Shown: piece by piece, positions 11,078 through 24,500 of the stretch
Numbering within the stretch: the first letter of the stretch is position 1
Layout of the letters: each line of letters starts with the position of its first letter
Assembly: GCA_013398015.1 (NCBI GenBank)
Contig: VZRR01009829.1
Span: 1-64,000 of the forward strand
Source of the DNA: Oreocharis arfaki
Lineage: Eukaryota > Chordata > Aves > Passeriformes > Paramythiidae
Length of the DNA: 64,000 bases
Reading direction: 5' to 3'
Made by a program: the position numbers and the translations under genes
The notes under the pieces: model-generated
What the model was told of the DNA's origin: nothing
Database searches by the model: none
Seen by the model: the letters and a program-made list of their open reading frames with translations, nothing else

Positions 11078-12465
11078 TTTATTTTAGATTCTTTAAAGAT
11101 TTAATGATATACAAAATGTATACAGTATTATATCCTTATAACATTTTACCTTTCCCCAGCAAACATAAAATACCATTTAAACAACTATTGTGTTCGTGCC
11201 TTAGGTCTGTATCTATAAGATACACTACTGAATAAAAAATTTATAGAGCTATATACTGCCCTTTTAATTAAAAATTACAAATTAGTACCTATGTAACAAA
11301 AAAAATCGCAGCATGAAACTTCAGTTGGACAACAGGTTCTTCTCTTGCTGAATGCTCAACAATATTTGGGACAGTTAAATTACATTTTATTGGCATGAAG
11401 GTGCATTGCAATCTCCCGTACTTTACACAATGCTAACCCAACCCTAGTCTCTCTTAAGTAAGTACCACAAATAACATAACATTAAGGATGTTTTCTACAC
11501 GATTTTAAATACATTTACAAGTTATGTGTACATTCGGTTTCGATACACTGGTTTTAGGAGGTCTTTGGAAGGCAGAACTTCTGAAGCAGTCACTACGTAC
11601 GTACGAGGGAAAGCACTTCCAGCCTGTGTTCTTACAAGGCAACTTATTTGGACCAGCACAAACTAATTCTTCTATTAAATATGATTATACCAGTCTATCA
11701 TGGCTTTGTTACTATTTGACAGTGACTTGATAAAATTGAAATGTGTAAAACAAGAAATTTCATTATGCACAATTCAGGCTCTATTTCACAAAACAAAAAC
11801 AGCCAAGCCCAGCTTTACAGTCATGAAGCTGAAAGAATCCTGATTCAGGAGACTCTCTCTCTTTTGGAACAGATCAAGTTCCTACCTTCAGCTTCAGTCT
11901 ATTGGCACCCTATATACACCTCATTTGGCTCTGTCCTCTTCAAAAGGCCAGATTAAAAGACACCTGGTGAGAAAACATGAGTGGAACACTTCTGAAAACA
12001 CTCTAAGAATACTCTGGCATTACAGAGGTAGGTGCTTTCTCCTGGTTTTGCTCATTGCCAGTAAAAGACAAATGCCAAAAAGACAAATGCTTTACCTTAA
12101 AACATCTACTACCAAAATCCTTTTGGTGGGAGGCATATTTCCCACCACATGCCTAAAGGAAGAAAATCCTCCACTAAACCAAAATAAAATAAAAAATAAA
12201 ACTTTCTGCTTAAAAAGCCCCTTTAAAAACACATCTTAAATACTTGTCATTATTCCACCTTTAGAACGATCAGCTGCCACGCTGCTCTGTAGATGGTTAT
12301 CACAACTCGTAAAATCCTTAGATTATGGACCAGCCAAAATTCCACTTATAAGACAGCAATCCTTGTTTTGACAAGTCTTTCTTTTCATTAAAGTGAGGGA
12401 AAGGTAAGTGACAACTTTGTGAGGTTCCATGAAGTTTGAGGGAAGCCACCGAGTCGGTCGCATCA
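11060..12465 (-). other. TRPM7: TRPM7 3' untranslated region (probable extent)
   Basis: AT-rich non-coding sequence after the TGA at 12466-12468, with no gene in it. The end point is inferred from the AATAAA at 11078-11083. Confidence 0.55.
11078..11083 (-). terminator. TRPM7: TRPM7 polyadenylation signal
   Basis: AATAAA on the minus strand (tttatt on plus), 1,383 bases past the TRPM7 stop. It is the last strong signal before the sequence loses its AT-rich UTR character. Other signals inside the UTR may be used too. Confidence 0.5.
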
Positions 12466-12596
12466 TCAGAGCATCAGACGAATAGAATTGGCCGGATCGG
12501 AATCTTTGGTGCAGCTCCCAGGCTGAATTGTCAATTCAGGGGCATCGTCCTGAGGAAATATGATCTTGTCAGGCGTGTAATCATTCCTCTTCAGGT
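12466..12596 (-). CDS. TRPM7: TRPM7 exon 40, C-terminus and stop
   Basis: It encodes LKRNDYTPDKIIFPQDDAPE, LTIQPGSCTKDSDPANSIRL and ML before TGA at 12466-12468. The final SIRLML agrees with the conserved C-terminus of the family. The acceptor is tttgtacag. Confidence 0.96.
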
Positions 12597-15500
12597 CTGT
12601 ACAAACAGAACAAAGTCATAAAGATTACTATTTCTTGAGCTGTTTGAGCCAAGTTACAGAGCTGCTGTTTATTCCTTGTTTCACAGCATGCCTTGACTAT
12701 TTCATTATGTATCATTCAACACCTCAGGACACAAGTGTCTCAGGAGGAGGGGTACAGCAGCTCTTACCAGGGAGTTTCAGTTTCCTGCAGCAGGAATTAC
12801 AGTGGTGCTTTGCTCTGAAGTTTTTTATTGCATCCTCTCCCAAATTGGCCGGACCAAACACCATATCATATGACCTTAGAAATAAAGAGCACAGAAACAT
12901 CACTTGCATACGTTCTCTTTCCAGTGAGAATTTTATAATACTTTAAGTCTTTCTTTACCCTTACCTTTTTTCCCCAGCTTTTATCACAGAGGGATCTGTC
13001 AAATTTTCACCAACACCTTCAGACAGCACATGAAGAAAAAGTTAAATTTGATGTATTTCTGATTACATAAATACATTTATATTAAAACCCCCTGGAATCC
13101 TCAGCTGTGACTTCTCAGCTTCTCTAATAAAAACAGAAAAAACCCCACAACAAACCCAACCCAAACTATATGTGATTCTCTACCCTTAGAAAATTGCTCC
13201 TACACAAGCACTTTGTACTTTCAGATTTCTTCCACCTATTTTTTCCATTTCCTAGCTTGAGTTTTCACCCATGAGAAAAATCTCCTGTACAGTTCTCACT
13301 GCCAGAATATCTGGCACAGAGTTCAGGATAAAAGCAGCTCATCACACAGGTACTACACAAATGTGCCAAGAAATAGCATTTTTCATGGCACATTTCATTA
13401 GGAAAAGATGAATATATTTATATTCTCCAGGTTGCTGTAAGATTTAATACCCATATCAGAACAACAAAGCTGGTGAAGGGTCTGGAGCACAGGTCCTGTG
13501 AGGAGCATCTGAGGGAGCTGGGGGCATTCAGCCTGGAGAAGAGGAGGCTCAGGGGAGACCTCATCACTGTCTAGAACTACCTGAAGGGACACTGCAGCCA
13601 GGTGGGGGTCAGTCTCCAGCAATGGGACAAGAAAATGGCCTGAGGTTGCACCAGGGGAGGTTTAGGTTGGATATGAGGTAAAGTTTATTCACTGAAAAGG
13701 TTGCCAGGCACTGGAACAGCTGCCCAGGGAAGTGGTGCAGTCACCATCCCTGCAGGGATTTCAAAGATGTTTTGGGGTGGCACCTGGGGACATGGTGTGG
13801 GGTGGACTTGGCAGTGCTGGGTAAAGTTGAACTCGATCTTAGAGGTCCTTTCCAATCTATGTTATTGGATGATTAAATAAGAAAATCATAGATTCACGCT
13901 AACTAGAAGAAGAAGCACTACATAATGCTTGTTATTTATTACAGGAATACAAATTCTTATCAAATGCTATCAAAAGAAATGCCTGCATACACCTTGGCCC
14001 CAGTCCCAGTTTCAAAGTCAGGGCATTACCTTGCAGATCAAGCACCAACAATTCTCCTCTTGTGTACTCGTATGTCCAGTGGCTGAAAGCCAGCATAACC
14101 TCCTCCAGCATGTTAGTTGGGATTATCTCATCACCATTATTGTTATTGTATTTTCTAAACTCTCCAGTCATGCACTCTTCAACTGCAAACCACTGGCCAG
14201 CAGAGTGGCAGTACAGCAGGAAAACTTCCAAGAACCTAGGAAAAAGCATACTTAATGAATATAGTTCCGAAATAAACGACAGACCTACCACTGATATTAG
14301 ATTTTTATTTGGTTTGCTAACAGTTTAAGTATTTTTAAACTATTATACAAAGCCATTTAGATGATCACACTAGATTAGAATCAGTGCAGAAAGTACCAGT
14401 GGGAAACACTGCCAAGGACAATTCTGCTTGACACATTCACAGCAGTGTTCCAAGACACATACCCACATGTGAGCGTCTTCATATATTTGATGCATCTGTC
14501 AACAACCCTGCAGGCAGCCCCTGAGCCAACAGCAGGCACTGTAATGGCAGATTAAATACACTCACCTTGGAGAGTATGGGATGGATTTGGGCTTCATCTG
14601 GTTGAATGCAAAGGTCAGCTTCTGTGCTGCTCTCTGCTGCTGGATTTCCTGCGAGTCAAACCCACATTCATTAGCTGCATTACAGAACAGGGAACAGCAG
14701 GGAGCCAAGCAGGCAGTGGGAACAGTGTCTATTCCCTCAAGACAGGGTAACAGATTACCTGCTTTTTAAATTATGTCTATATTTTAAGAGCTGGAGCTCT
14801 TTGATTAAATTACCCATCCTGGAGCAGGGTTTTTAACCCTTCTGCTCATACAGAATCCCAGAGTAACCTTTTTTCCCTTATTCTAATAAGTATATACTAG
14901 CTTACAGGTGGGAAAATGATTCCTGTTCAACATGTAATGCCTGTCCATGTTTAATAATTGACAAAGACAGAACTTACTCTCAAGCACAAGTGCAACACAG
15001 TGTCCTCCTTATAAATGCTTGACCAAGTGTTCACAACTTCAGGAAGAAAAGACTTGATGATATAGAGATGCCCTGATTTCAGGATATCATATTCTGACCA
15101 CGTGCACACGACTTTGAGAGCTCGGCGTAAACCTCCTCCCATCTCCTCTTTACTTAAGAATTCAATTTTAGCACAGAGTCCCAGCTGTGACCAGGAGGAC
15201 ATGCTGTTGTTCAGGATGCTGGGAGAACTTTCTTCAAGGCGATACACAGTGACTGGTTCACCTGCGCCGCAGCACAGAAAGCAATTACTGAATTGAATTT
15301 TCCAAGTTCAATATTAAAAGCACTGAAAACCTACCATTCCTTACAACAGGCTGCAGTATTAAGTCATTACAAATATCTTGGAGTAACAAAAAAATTTCAA
15401 CTGCCCAGTGGGATGACCCCTCTCCAGCTTTTTCACAGAGATGCAAAATTTGTCCTCCTGTTTAGACCTATCGATGACACTGCTCAAACAGCACTAAGAA

Positions 15501-18500
15501 CACTGAATAAATGTTGTTCACAGTTTATACAAGTGAAGACAACTGAAAGGGATCCTTCCAGAATAGTTTGTTATAGAACTGTTAGTACAATACTACCATC
15601 ACTGTAACACCACTTCTGAGGACAACTATAATTAAATCTACATTTCATAATCAAGTGAGTTGCCCTAGAAAAGGTGTCATACTCACATATATTTCTGAGT
15701 GTACTAAGACAAGAGACTAGACTTCTTTTGGTTCATTAAGACTTCAGTTTCACACTTGCTGTGAGAAACTGTGAACTTTGCCTTGATCCTTCTATATTAG
15801 AATGATCAAACCAAATTAGAATCCATATTTTTGCTTTTCTTTTCTTCCCCAAAAGACCACAGTGAACCAGCAAAAAGAAATACAGTTCTTACCTCTTGGA
15901 GGCACAGGAGTGAATGGAATGCTCTGTGATAATCTCATCAGGTTATTTCTTTCTACAGCTAGAGGAAAATTACAGCATTTGTTGAAGCATTTGTTTTATT
16001 TATAAAAATACAAACATCAGTTCATAAGAGGGACTGACCTGAGTAATAGTAATTGATATCCATGATAGGCTTGAAAGGAGAAGCAATGCCTGAAAAGAGA
16101 TTAAGGAGAAAAAAAGAAGGAAAAAGGAGATACTCTTGCTACTAATTCATGTACTAAAATACCACATGCAAAGAACAATTGCCAAGTAACTGTAGTTTGA
16201 AAAGGATCTGCTGTGCAGAAAATTAAATATTGCACTTAGGTCTTTAGTACCTCGGGGGAAAAAGTAAAAATTGTAGTGCTTAATGATAGGTGGTTTAATT
16301 TAAAAAAATCAAAAAAAAAGAAATCACAGTACTGTGTGTCCATTAAACTCCAAATTACCATCAGTTAAACACATTCTCATACAAGACCCAAGCAGTTGGT
16401 TATGTATAAAAATCTCTCACCTTTACAGCAGAAAGAAAACTTACCATTCAATGCATCTTCTTCTGATGGCCTGTGAAATGCCACAAAAACAACAGTCATC
16501 TTCAAAACTTACTCTGTATTCCCTGATTTTCACACATCATCCTAGGTCACCTTGTTAACCTCACTCTAAGACTTTTTTCCTGTGATCCTATTTTTCAAGG
16601 GCAGTACAGGTTTCTTAATTACAAAATAGTACTGGAAAGCTGTTAAGTAATCTCGTGTTTTTAGAGCTACACTTTAAATACCCCCGAGTCATGCACAACA
16701 TTATGTAAAGTTTGCATCACAAGAGCTCGTTCCCACAGAGGTGCTTTAATTAAAACTTGTTCACAACAGCTTTACCCTTCTGTTATCAGATAAGTAAGGT
16801 AATGGCTGTAACAGTTAACAAGGGGGGTAATTGTTAACAAGAGCAATGTCTGCACGGTTTCAGAGGTGGTTACAGTTTGAGAGGTTGGGTAAAGACCTTC
16901 AGCAGGAAGCGAGCTGCTCACCAAGTGTCAACACAGTCATTTTCATGTTTTGCCCTCCAACATGTGACACCATAAATCTGAACAGAACCTGTCAGAGCAT
17001 GGTGAGAGCTCAGCATGGCCCACCCGTGAGCACCTGCAGCCCTGGGAGCCAACCCAGTCCTGGGCTGCAGCCCAAGGAGAGTGACCAGCAGGACAAGGGG
17101 GGTGATTCTGCCCCTCTGCTCTGCTGTCAGAGACCCCAGCTGGAGCACTGTGTCCATCTCTGGGGCCTCCAAGCTAAAAAGGACCTGCTGGAGAGAGCCC
17201 AGAGGGGGTCACAAAGATACTCCAAGGACAGGCTGGGAGAGCCTTTCAACCCAAAACATTCCGTGATGACCCCAGGATTCCTGTGAACACATTTGGTCAT
17301 TTATTAGAAAAAAAAATTCTAACTTTGGGGTTTTTTTTTTCCATTAAATGCAACTAAATACCACTATAGCCAAAGACAACCAAAAAGAAAAAGAGATCAA
17401 AATACAGAGTGATAAAATTGCTCCATTAGTGGAAAGCTTACTTACATCTGACTGCTGTTTGAAGGTCTGCCTTGTAGCCAATCCTTTAAAACAAAGGAGA
17501 GGAAAAACAAAGAGGGCTTCAGTTTCATAAGGAAAGCACAGTATATTCAGCTGGAGGTGGGGTAATGTGTTTTAAGCTCTTGCAGTACTGCCTGCTTATT
17601 GGAAATAACCCAGGCTGTACTGAACTGCAGTGGAATGGAGAGACCCAAATACAACCAAGAAATGGTAACTACAATTAAAAGAATAAATAAGGCTATATAT
17701 TCACTACTGTTTTATGGGTTATATAAATAATTCTTTTCCTTTAAAAGAAAAGAATTTTGACTTTTTTCTACAACCAGAAAACAGCACAGATTTTCACAGT
17801 GAGAACATACACAACTTCTTCCCTTAGTGAAAACAGGTCTCCTGTTGCCTCCTAGAACAAGCAAGTCCACAAATCAGTATTACTCTTTATCTGTTTCTTC
17901 TCCTTTTTTTTTGTTCAGCTCCTAGTTCTGCTCAACAGTGTCACAAGAGGTCGATACAAACCGTCAGTAAGGCTGCTTTAGAGTCGACCTGCTGGGTGTC
18001 TTCACTGGATGCTCTCCTGCTCTTGCTGTACACTGCAAATGAAGGACATTTGTAACTGGACAAAGAATGGCACGTGTCACTGTCACCCAGCTCCTAACAG
18101 TGAACAAACAGTTTTTATGAGATAGCTCTCATAAAAAAAGCCTGACCCACAACTACCTGATCTTTAAAAGGAGTTTGCAGTCCTAACTAGATCACTTTTT
18201 ACAACTCTCTGGCAAACACAAGGTAACAGAATTGAGCTGGCATGGCTTGAAGAACCACAAGAGAATATTATAGCAATACCAAACATGAAAATATTTCAAG
18301 ATGATTTAAGCTTTCGTGTTTCCTTTGCATCTTCTTAGGATATCCATTAGCAAGGCAAGTTAGGGACAACATTAGGTCACCTGAACAGAGACCAGACTTA
18401 CACTGCTCTGAGTGGGCTGTCAGAGGGTCAGTAAACCCACCACAAGAGCTCGATTGTCGTAGACCACTGTCAGCTTGAAGACCCTACCAAAAAAAAAAAT

Positions 18501-21500
18501 TACATTTACCATCAGTCCTCCTTATCATTATCGCTTTCAACTACTACTCTTGGAACACAATCTGCCCAGTTCCTGCCCAGAATCCAGGATTCTTCAGAAT
18601 TTCTGGATGTACTTCAAGTACCTCACTGCACAGAAATGCACACGTTGGGTGCATTAATTCAGTTAAAATGCTCTCCTCACAGTAGCCACCAGCTGTAACA
18701 TTTTCAGGCACACATTAGGACTCTTGACCCACACCAAAAGAGTTCTTTGCAAGGGAATGTTACAACAGGATCCAACTACAAAAATGTCCATTACACACCA
18801 TCCCTACAAGCACCATGTTCAGCTCATCTGTTTCAGGCCTCTGTTGGCTACCAATTCTCATATAAGAATGTGGCTCTGGAAGAAACTAAAGTTCAATTTG
18901 CACCCACTTAAAATAGGAACAAAATGCAGTAAACCCTTGCCACATAAAAACCTACTGGTTATGAATGGAATTTCCTCATGGACATACTCCTTCATAGTAA
19001 TTACACGTTATTGGAATACACACTGAAGTGGTCAACTTTTGACAACAAAATGCTTCTTTTGCAAAAAAGGAGGAAGGTGGTTTCATCACAAACTAGGACT
19101 GTGTATAGAGTGGCATAGGGCTGGAGCACTCCTCACTGCTCATCTATTAACTCCAATGGTTATCTGAATAAAATGGAAAAACTCACTGTGCCCTGCTATT
19201 GATTCCTGGATTTACAACAGTGAGGAAGTTGTTACCACCCTTTCTCACCCTTCCCTCTTACAGAATACACCCCACACACCTGGACACATGCACAGGCCCC
19301 TGTGTGTGTGTCCAAAATGTGTATCTAATGTGTGATTGTGTGCATAAAGACTATTTCTTTACATTCTCAAACACTAAAACTATTTAGATCTATGTCAAGG
19401 AGACATCTGGTTTACAGATAATGAGATAAAAACAGAGCCACATGTCTTTACTAAGGAATACTTTTAGTATCTGTTGAAAATAATCTCCCTAATAAATGGA
19501 AACTTTACTTACTTGAAGTCTGGTTGTCTCTATGCCCTCCAATATAGCTTTTTTGAAGTCTTCCTGTTGCTCCTATCCAAGAAACAAAGTAAATTGTTAA
19601 CAATAACACCAAAAAATCCGTGTCAAAAATACACACAAAAATCTTTTTGGTCACACATTATACTCATCAGAAGGAGTAACTCAGAACAGAAACACTGCAA
19701 ATGGTCATCATGCAATTCTCAAGGTACATTCTCCCCTGAGTGACTGATAACTGCAAATAGTAATTTGTATGTACTAATTCAATGGCTACATGGAGAAAAC
19801 TAGTCTTCATATATATATACACACACATATATATATATACACCCATTATAGTACTTGGAAGGCAGGTTTATTATGATTAATCACTTTCCATTTAGTCATT
19901 TTTATTATTCTTTAAGGAAACAGAAATTATTCATTTTAGTTTATGACAAGTTTATTAAAAAAGCTTTTCCTTCTTGGAAGCATACTGAACAATTTCTGTC
20001 ACCTTTGAAAATTATATGCACTGTCATCTTGCTCTGTGAATTATAATGTAAATCACTCTAGCCTTCCCAAAGGCTGATCTTGAAATTTATGAGTGTAAAA
20101 CATTTAATTAAGCACTAATTATGGGATACTGAATTTTATCTCAATTCACAGCTGTAGTCACCTTAACTTTCAAAACCTTGGAGCTTGTTTATTATTTCAC
20201 GAGCATCCTGTTACGAAGCAACTGATGGCAGTTAAAGGTTACATGAGTTTTCACTGGATTTTTTTTTTCTAAATCATGAAACAAATACAAAGTGCAGTCT
20301 GCCGGGAATGTGAAAGCTTTTTGATTGTATTTGGTCTTAGATGTTTTCCAAACATACTGTGACGTTACAGCTTAGAAGAAAATGATCCCCATTAAACACA
20401 TCTGACAAAGCCTTTCATGCTCACCTCGATATCAACACTCCTTTCCTTCATTTTGCTGGCTGCCTCTTTGAACCTCTGTAGCTCCATGCTGTCTCTGTGA
20501 CCTTTGACACAGTGAATTCAAAAAGAGTATTCAAAATCAAAGGCAACCTCCAGTGTTCTGACCATGCCAATAGTCTGCATCACCACAGCAAAGGGTTACA
20601 AATCACCTAAGGTCTGTGGGCCTGCTTGCACTGGGAAAGACATTACACACATACTAAAGATCAGGGTAACAATATATCAGTGTGAAACTATCGCCTTTCC
20701 CGCACTGAGGTGTGGAGCAACACAAGTCAAAAAGCAAAGCTAATGTTTTAAAATCTTACTCAAGCGTAATGCTCCTCACAGGAAAGGAGCAAGGCCTGAA
20801 TTACAGCACTTTTATGTATGCTTGGCAAACGAAGGAGAAGTAGACAGTTTCCTGGAGGAAGCTTTTACAACATACCCTTCATCCTCCCAGCTGCAAGGAA
20901 TACTTTTCAGAATTTTCCCAAGCATGTGGCTTTATATTGAATGAAAATCTATTTGGCTTCACAATTGAAACCTGCACGGTACCACAAGTGTTGTAAATTG
21001 TGGACAGTAGGAATGAAGGGTATGTTCTAAATGCTAGAGATGTCAGAGGACCATATACAAAAAATCTGGCTCCAGTAAATAAGTATAGTTAGTATTCAAA
21101 GTTATTAGTGGTGAAGTACATTTAAAGATTAGGTAAGAGTGGTACAATCACTGTCCATAATTTCTGTTTAGCCTTGCTTTCTTTTTTCAACCACGAGGCA
21201 ATTGTAAACAAATAGCTAATGCAGGTAACTTCTTAGAAATCCAAGTTTCACAGCAGTGGAATAAACTCTTGTATAGAGATTTAAATTTACACAACCTCAG
21301 CAGATCTCCAGAAAACACTGAGACATTCCTAAACAACTAGGGCAAGACAACTCCTCTGCAGGCAACCTGACAATTGCAGATTACAATCTTCTACTAAACA
21401 CTAAGCATGCTTAAAGCATTATCTACTTTACAGGGATCAGTTAGTAAACCCACACCTGTGTTTTGCAATGAATCTGCCACTGTTTTACCATTCAAATAGG

Positions 21501-24500
21501 TAGGTAACTAACCAAAACCATCCACCTTTTTACTGTTAAGCAGAACTTGAGGGGAGGCAAAATGCTGTATTGAATTGAAAGAACTTTGGAAGCTTCCAAA
21601 ACGACTGCCCCAACATAGGTTAGCCTAGGCAACAGTGGAAGATCCCAGCTGTAACAGTGTTTAGAAATATAGTACAGGAGGAACCCTCAGCTTGACACAG
21701 ATACCACAAAGATATTTGTCCAGGACTCCATCAGCCTGATGTAGTGTTCTGTAATTACGTCAAGAAATAGACAATATTTTTGGTTTTTGCAATCAGAAGG
21801 TTTGTAATGAGTCACAAAAGGTTTGTCTACAGCGCCCGTACCAAGTCGTACAGCTGCTAATTGCCCAAAACTGCTCTACTCAACAACTGGATGATGTTTT
21901 TTCAGAAAAATATTGTCTATGTGACAGAATTATGGAGAAATTATAATTTCAGTTAAAAAAAAAAACCATCCAAGCAACACAGGGAAATTAGAGATGTTAA
22001 ATGCAAAAAAAAAAAGCAGAGCAAAATGGTAGAATAAAGTCACCTGCAACCGGAATACACCCAAAATACCACACAATTCTTGGTAAGTCAAACCTTGTGG
22101 CTTAGATTTGGTCCACAGTTTATGAAGTAGTCCCATAAGGATGTTAGAACATAAATCTCGGGTCTGCAGTTCCATTGCATGGACATGCTGACTTTTGGAA
22201 AGTTCATCTTTAACATTCAATTTTCCACGCGAGCCGCCACAGCTGACTGCTGACGTCAAGTCGCCCGTCGACAAAGAGAACTTCGTTTGGGGCTTGTTCT
22301 TCGCTAACTTGACAGGGGACTGGTGAGCACATTTGTCAACTCTGCAGCTGTAGTTATCATTAGTGTCACTCTCATCATGAATAAAACCACAATTAACGTA
22401 TCCTCCATTTTCAACACAAGGTTGGGCGAAAGCAAGGCAAGCAGAGCCAGAAGCAAGAGGATAAGAGCAGCTAATTACGACTTCAGGACATTCAGAATCT
22501 ACTTTGTTATACTTACCCACAAATGCACCAAATTCTACATTATTATCTCCTTCTGCAGCCTTAGAGAAAACAGTCTCTTCATGCTTTGCTGAAGAATCCA
22601 GCTGACTTTTGCAACTGGGTCGAGATGGAGTGCTAACAAAAAACTTGGCTGTTGGGGATGTTACATGTGGCATGCTGTTGGATGAGTTGCCTAATTTTTT
22701 ACTTTTACTAGTGGATTTTGAGATCTCTGCAGCCTGTATTCGCTGGCGAAGTTCTGGAGGGGAAACAGCATTTGAAAATAAGGCACTGCCTGAGGAACCT
22801 GCCTCTTGGAAGTTTTTTTCTTCTCTTCGGGGAACCAGAGCCAACTCCTGACCAATTGTCCTATGCTGGACTTCCTTGTCATCACGTATAGAAATGTTAC
22901 AGAGCAAAGCGCTGTTGCCCTCGAGGCCTCCTTGGGGAAAAGAGCCAAAGACGTTTCCAATGCTGTGCTTCTTCCACACAGATGATCTGAGAGAGCCATC
23001 CTCAATGAGATTTTGTGCCAAATGTTTTGAAATGCTCAATTCCCGTGTGATTTCGTTATGAACCTTGCTGGCTTCTGAAGCTTTCTGCGCAGTCAGAGTT
23101 TTCAGAGTGTCCACAGTCAGGGCAGACAGATCCTGGAGGTGGCCAATCTGTGAATCTAAAGACTGTAATGACCTTTTAATGTAGTTGACACGATCACCAA
23201 CTTCCTTGATCTGAATGCACATTTGTTCCACCCTAAGAAAAATCAAATTATGAAGTGGATATGAAAGGTATTTTTCTCAATATGCAGAAGAAACACAATT
23301 ATAACCTGTTCTGCCCATTTAATCAGGGGGAAAAACAACTCTGAAACGTCACAATGATATCATAGTACTGGACTGCCTTGTAATACTTGTAAAAGTAGTA
23401 CATACTTTTACCCATACCTCTGAACCACAGAATTAGAACACCTATCAACAGAGGGCCTATAGCAATTTCTGAAATCAGTTTCTTAAAACATCATGGGAAA
23501 CTAAATAATACAATTGCCTCAATTTACTGAGTGCTTCGACAGATCAAGAAGCATTACATTACCAGTTTCTGCATAGCAATGGAAAGATACCACATAAAAT
23601 TTGCATAAATACTTGATGTTCCTGAGCTGCATTTCTCCCCCCTTAAAGTGCATTAAAAAAAACCTGCAAAAGTTCTAATTCCCTATTCAGAAATTTCACT
23701 TGTAAATATTCTACCGTTCGAATGTGACTCGAATCCTCTCCTCGCTTCCAGAATGAAATTTATCATCCTTTTCATTGAAATACATCTCAACGCACAGCTC
23801 TTCAAAATCATGAAGTTTCTTCTGATCTTCTTCTGTCAGGAAGAGTTCTAAAGAGAGATCAACAGCTAAGATGACACATATGAAGTGAAGCTGTACAGGT
23901 GCTGAAAACTAATAGTCACAACCCTACAAAGGGCATTAACAATAAAGAGCCACAATAAAAACAAAAAAACCCCTAACAAACCCCACCAGAGTGCCACCTA
24001 AAACCCCTCCTCCCTCACTGCAAAAAAAAGGTCAGGGTCAAAGACTGACAAAATAAAACTAAAATAGTAATTCTGAGAGGATCTCTGCACAATATTATAA
24101 TTCCTTGTGCTCCTACTCTTTAATCCCTTGATCTTTGAGGCAGAACCTAGATTCCCTAGCTGGATTTTATTTTATTTAAAGTTTCAAAGAAGTTTCACAG
24201 AAAGAAAAAAAATCTTCTCCATTAGCAATAAGAAGAATTCTAATCTGTTAGTTTGCATCATAAGTTAGCTTTACTGGAGATTTCTTGGGTCTGGCATTAA
24301 ACTACTGAGACAAGCACAGTGATTTTCAAAAGAACTACCAATATTGAAAACACTGAAAATTAAGACCCACTTTGACTTTCTTCACAATACACATTACAAC
24401 CAAGAACATGGCACTTCTCTGGCAGTTTGCTTTAACCACAGCAAAACCACTACTGCAATTTTTGGGGTAACTGTTCATACTTGGCCCATCTGAAGCCTTG

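Noticed and set aside
13398..13622. Minus-strand frame of 74 codons
   Set aside because: It lies antisense in the CR1 copy at 13467-13876.
16831..17286. 151-codon open frame on the plus strand and its antisense partner
   Set aside because: Mostly covered by a CR1 fragment; it is repeat-derived.
21930..22043. Further read-through of exon 26 into a hydrophobic tail before a stop
   Set aside because: The bases are T-rich intron just after the GTGACT donor; the hydrophobic look comes from poly-T codons.
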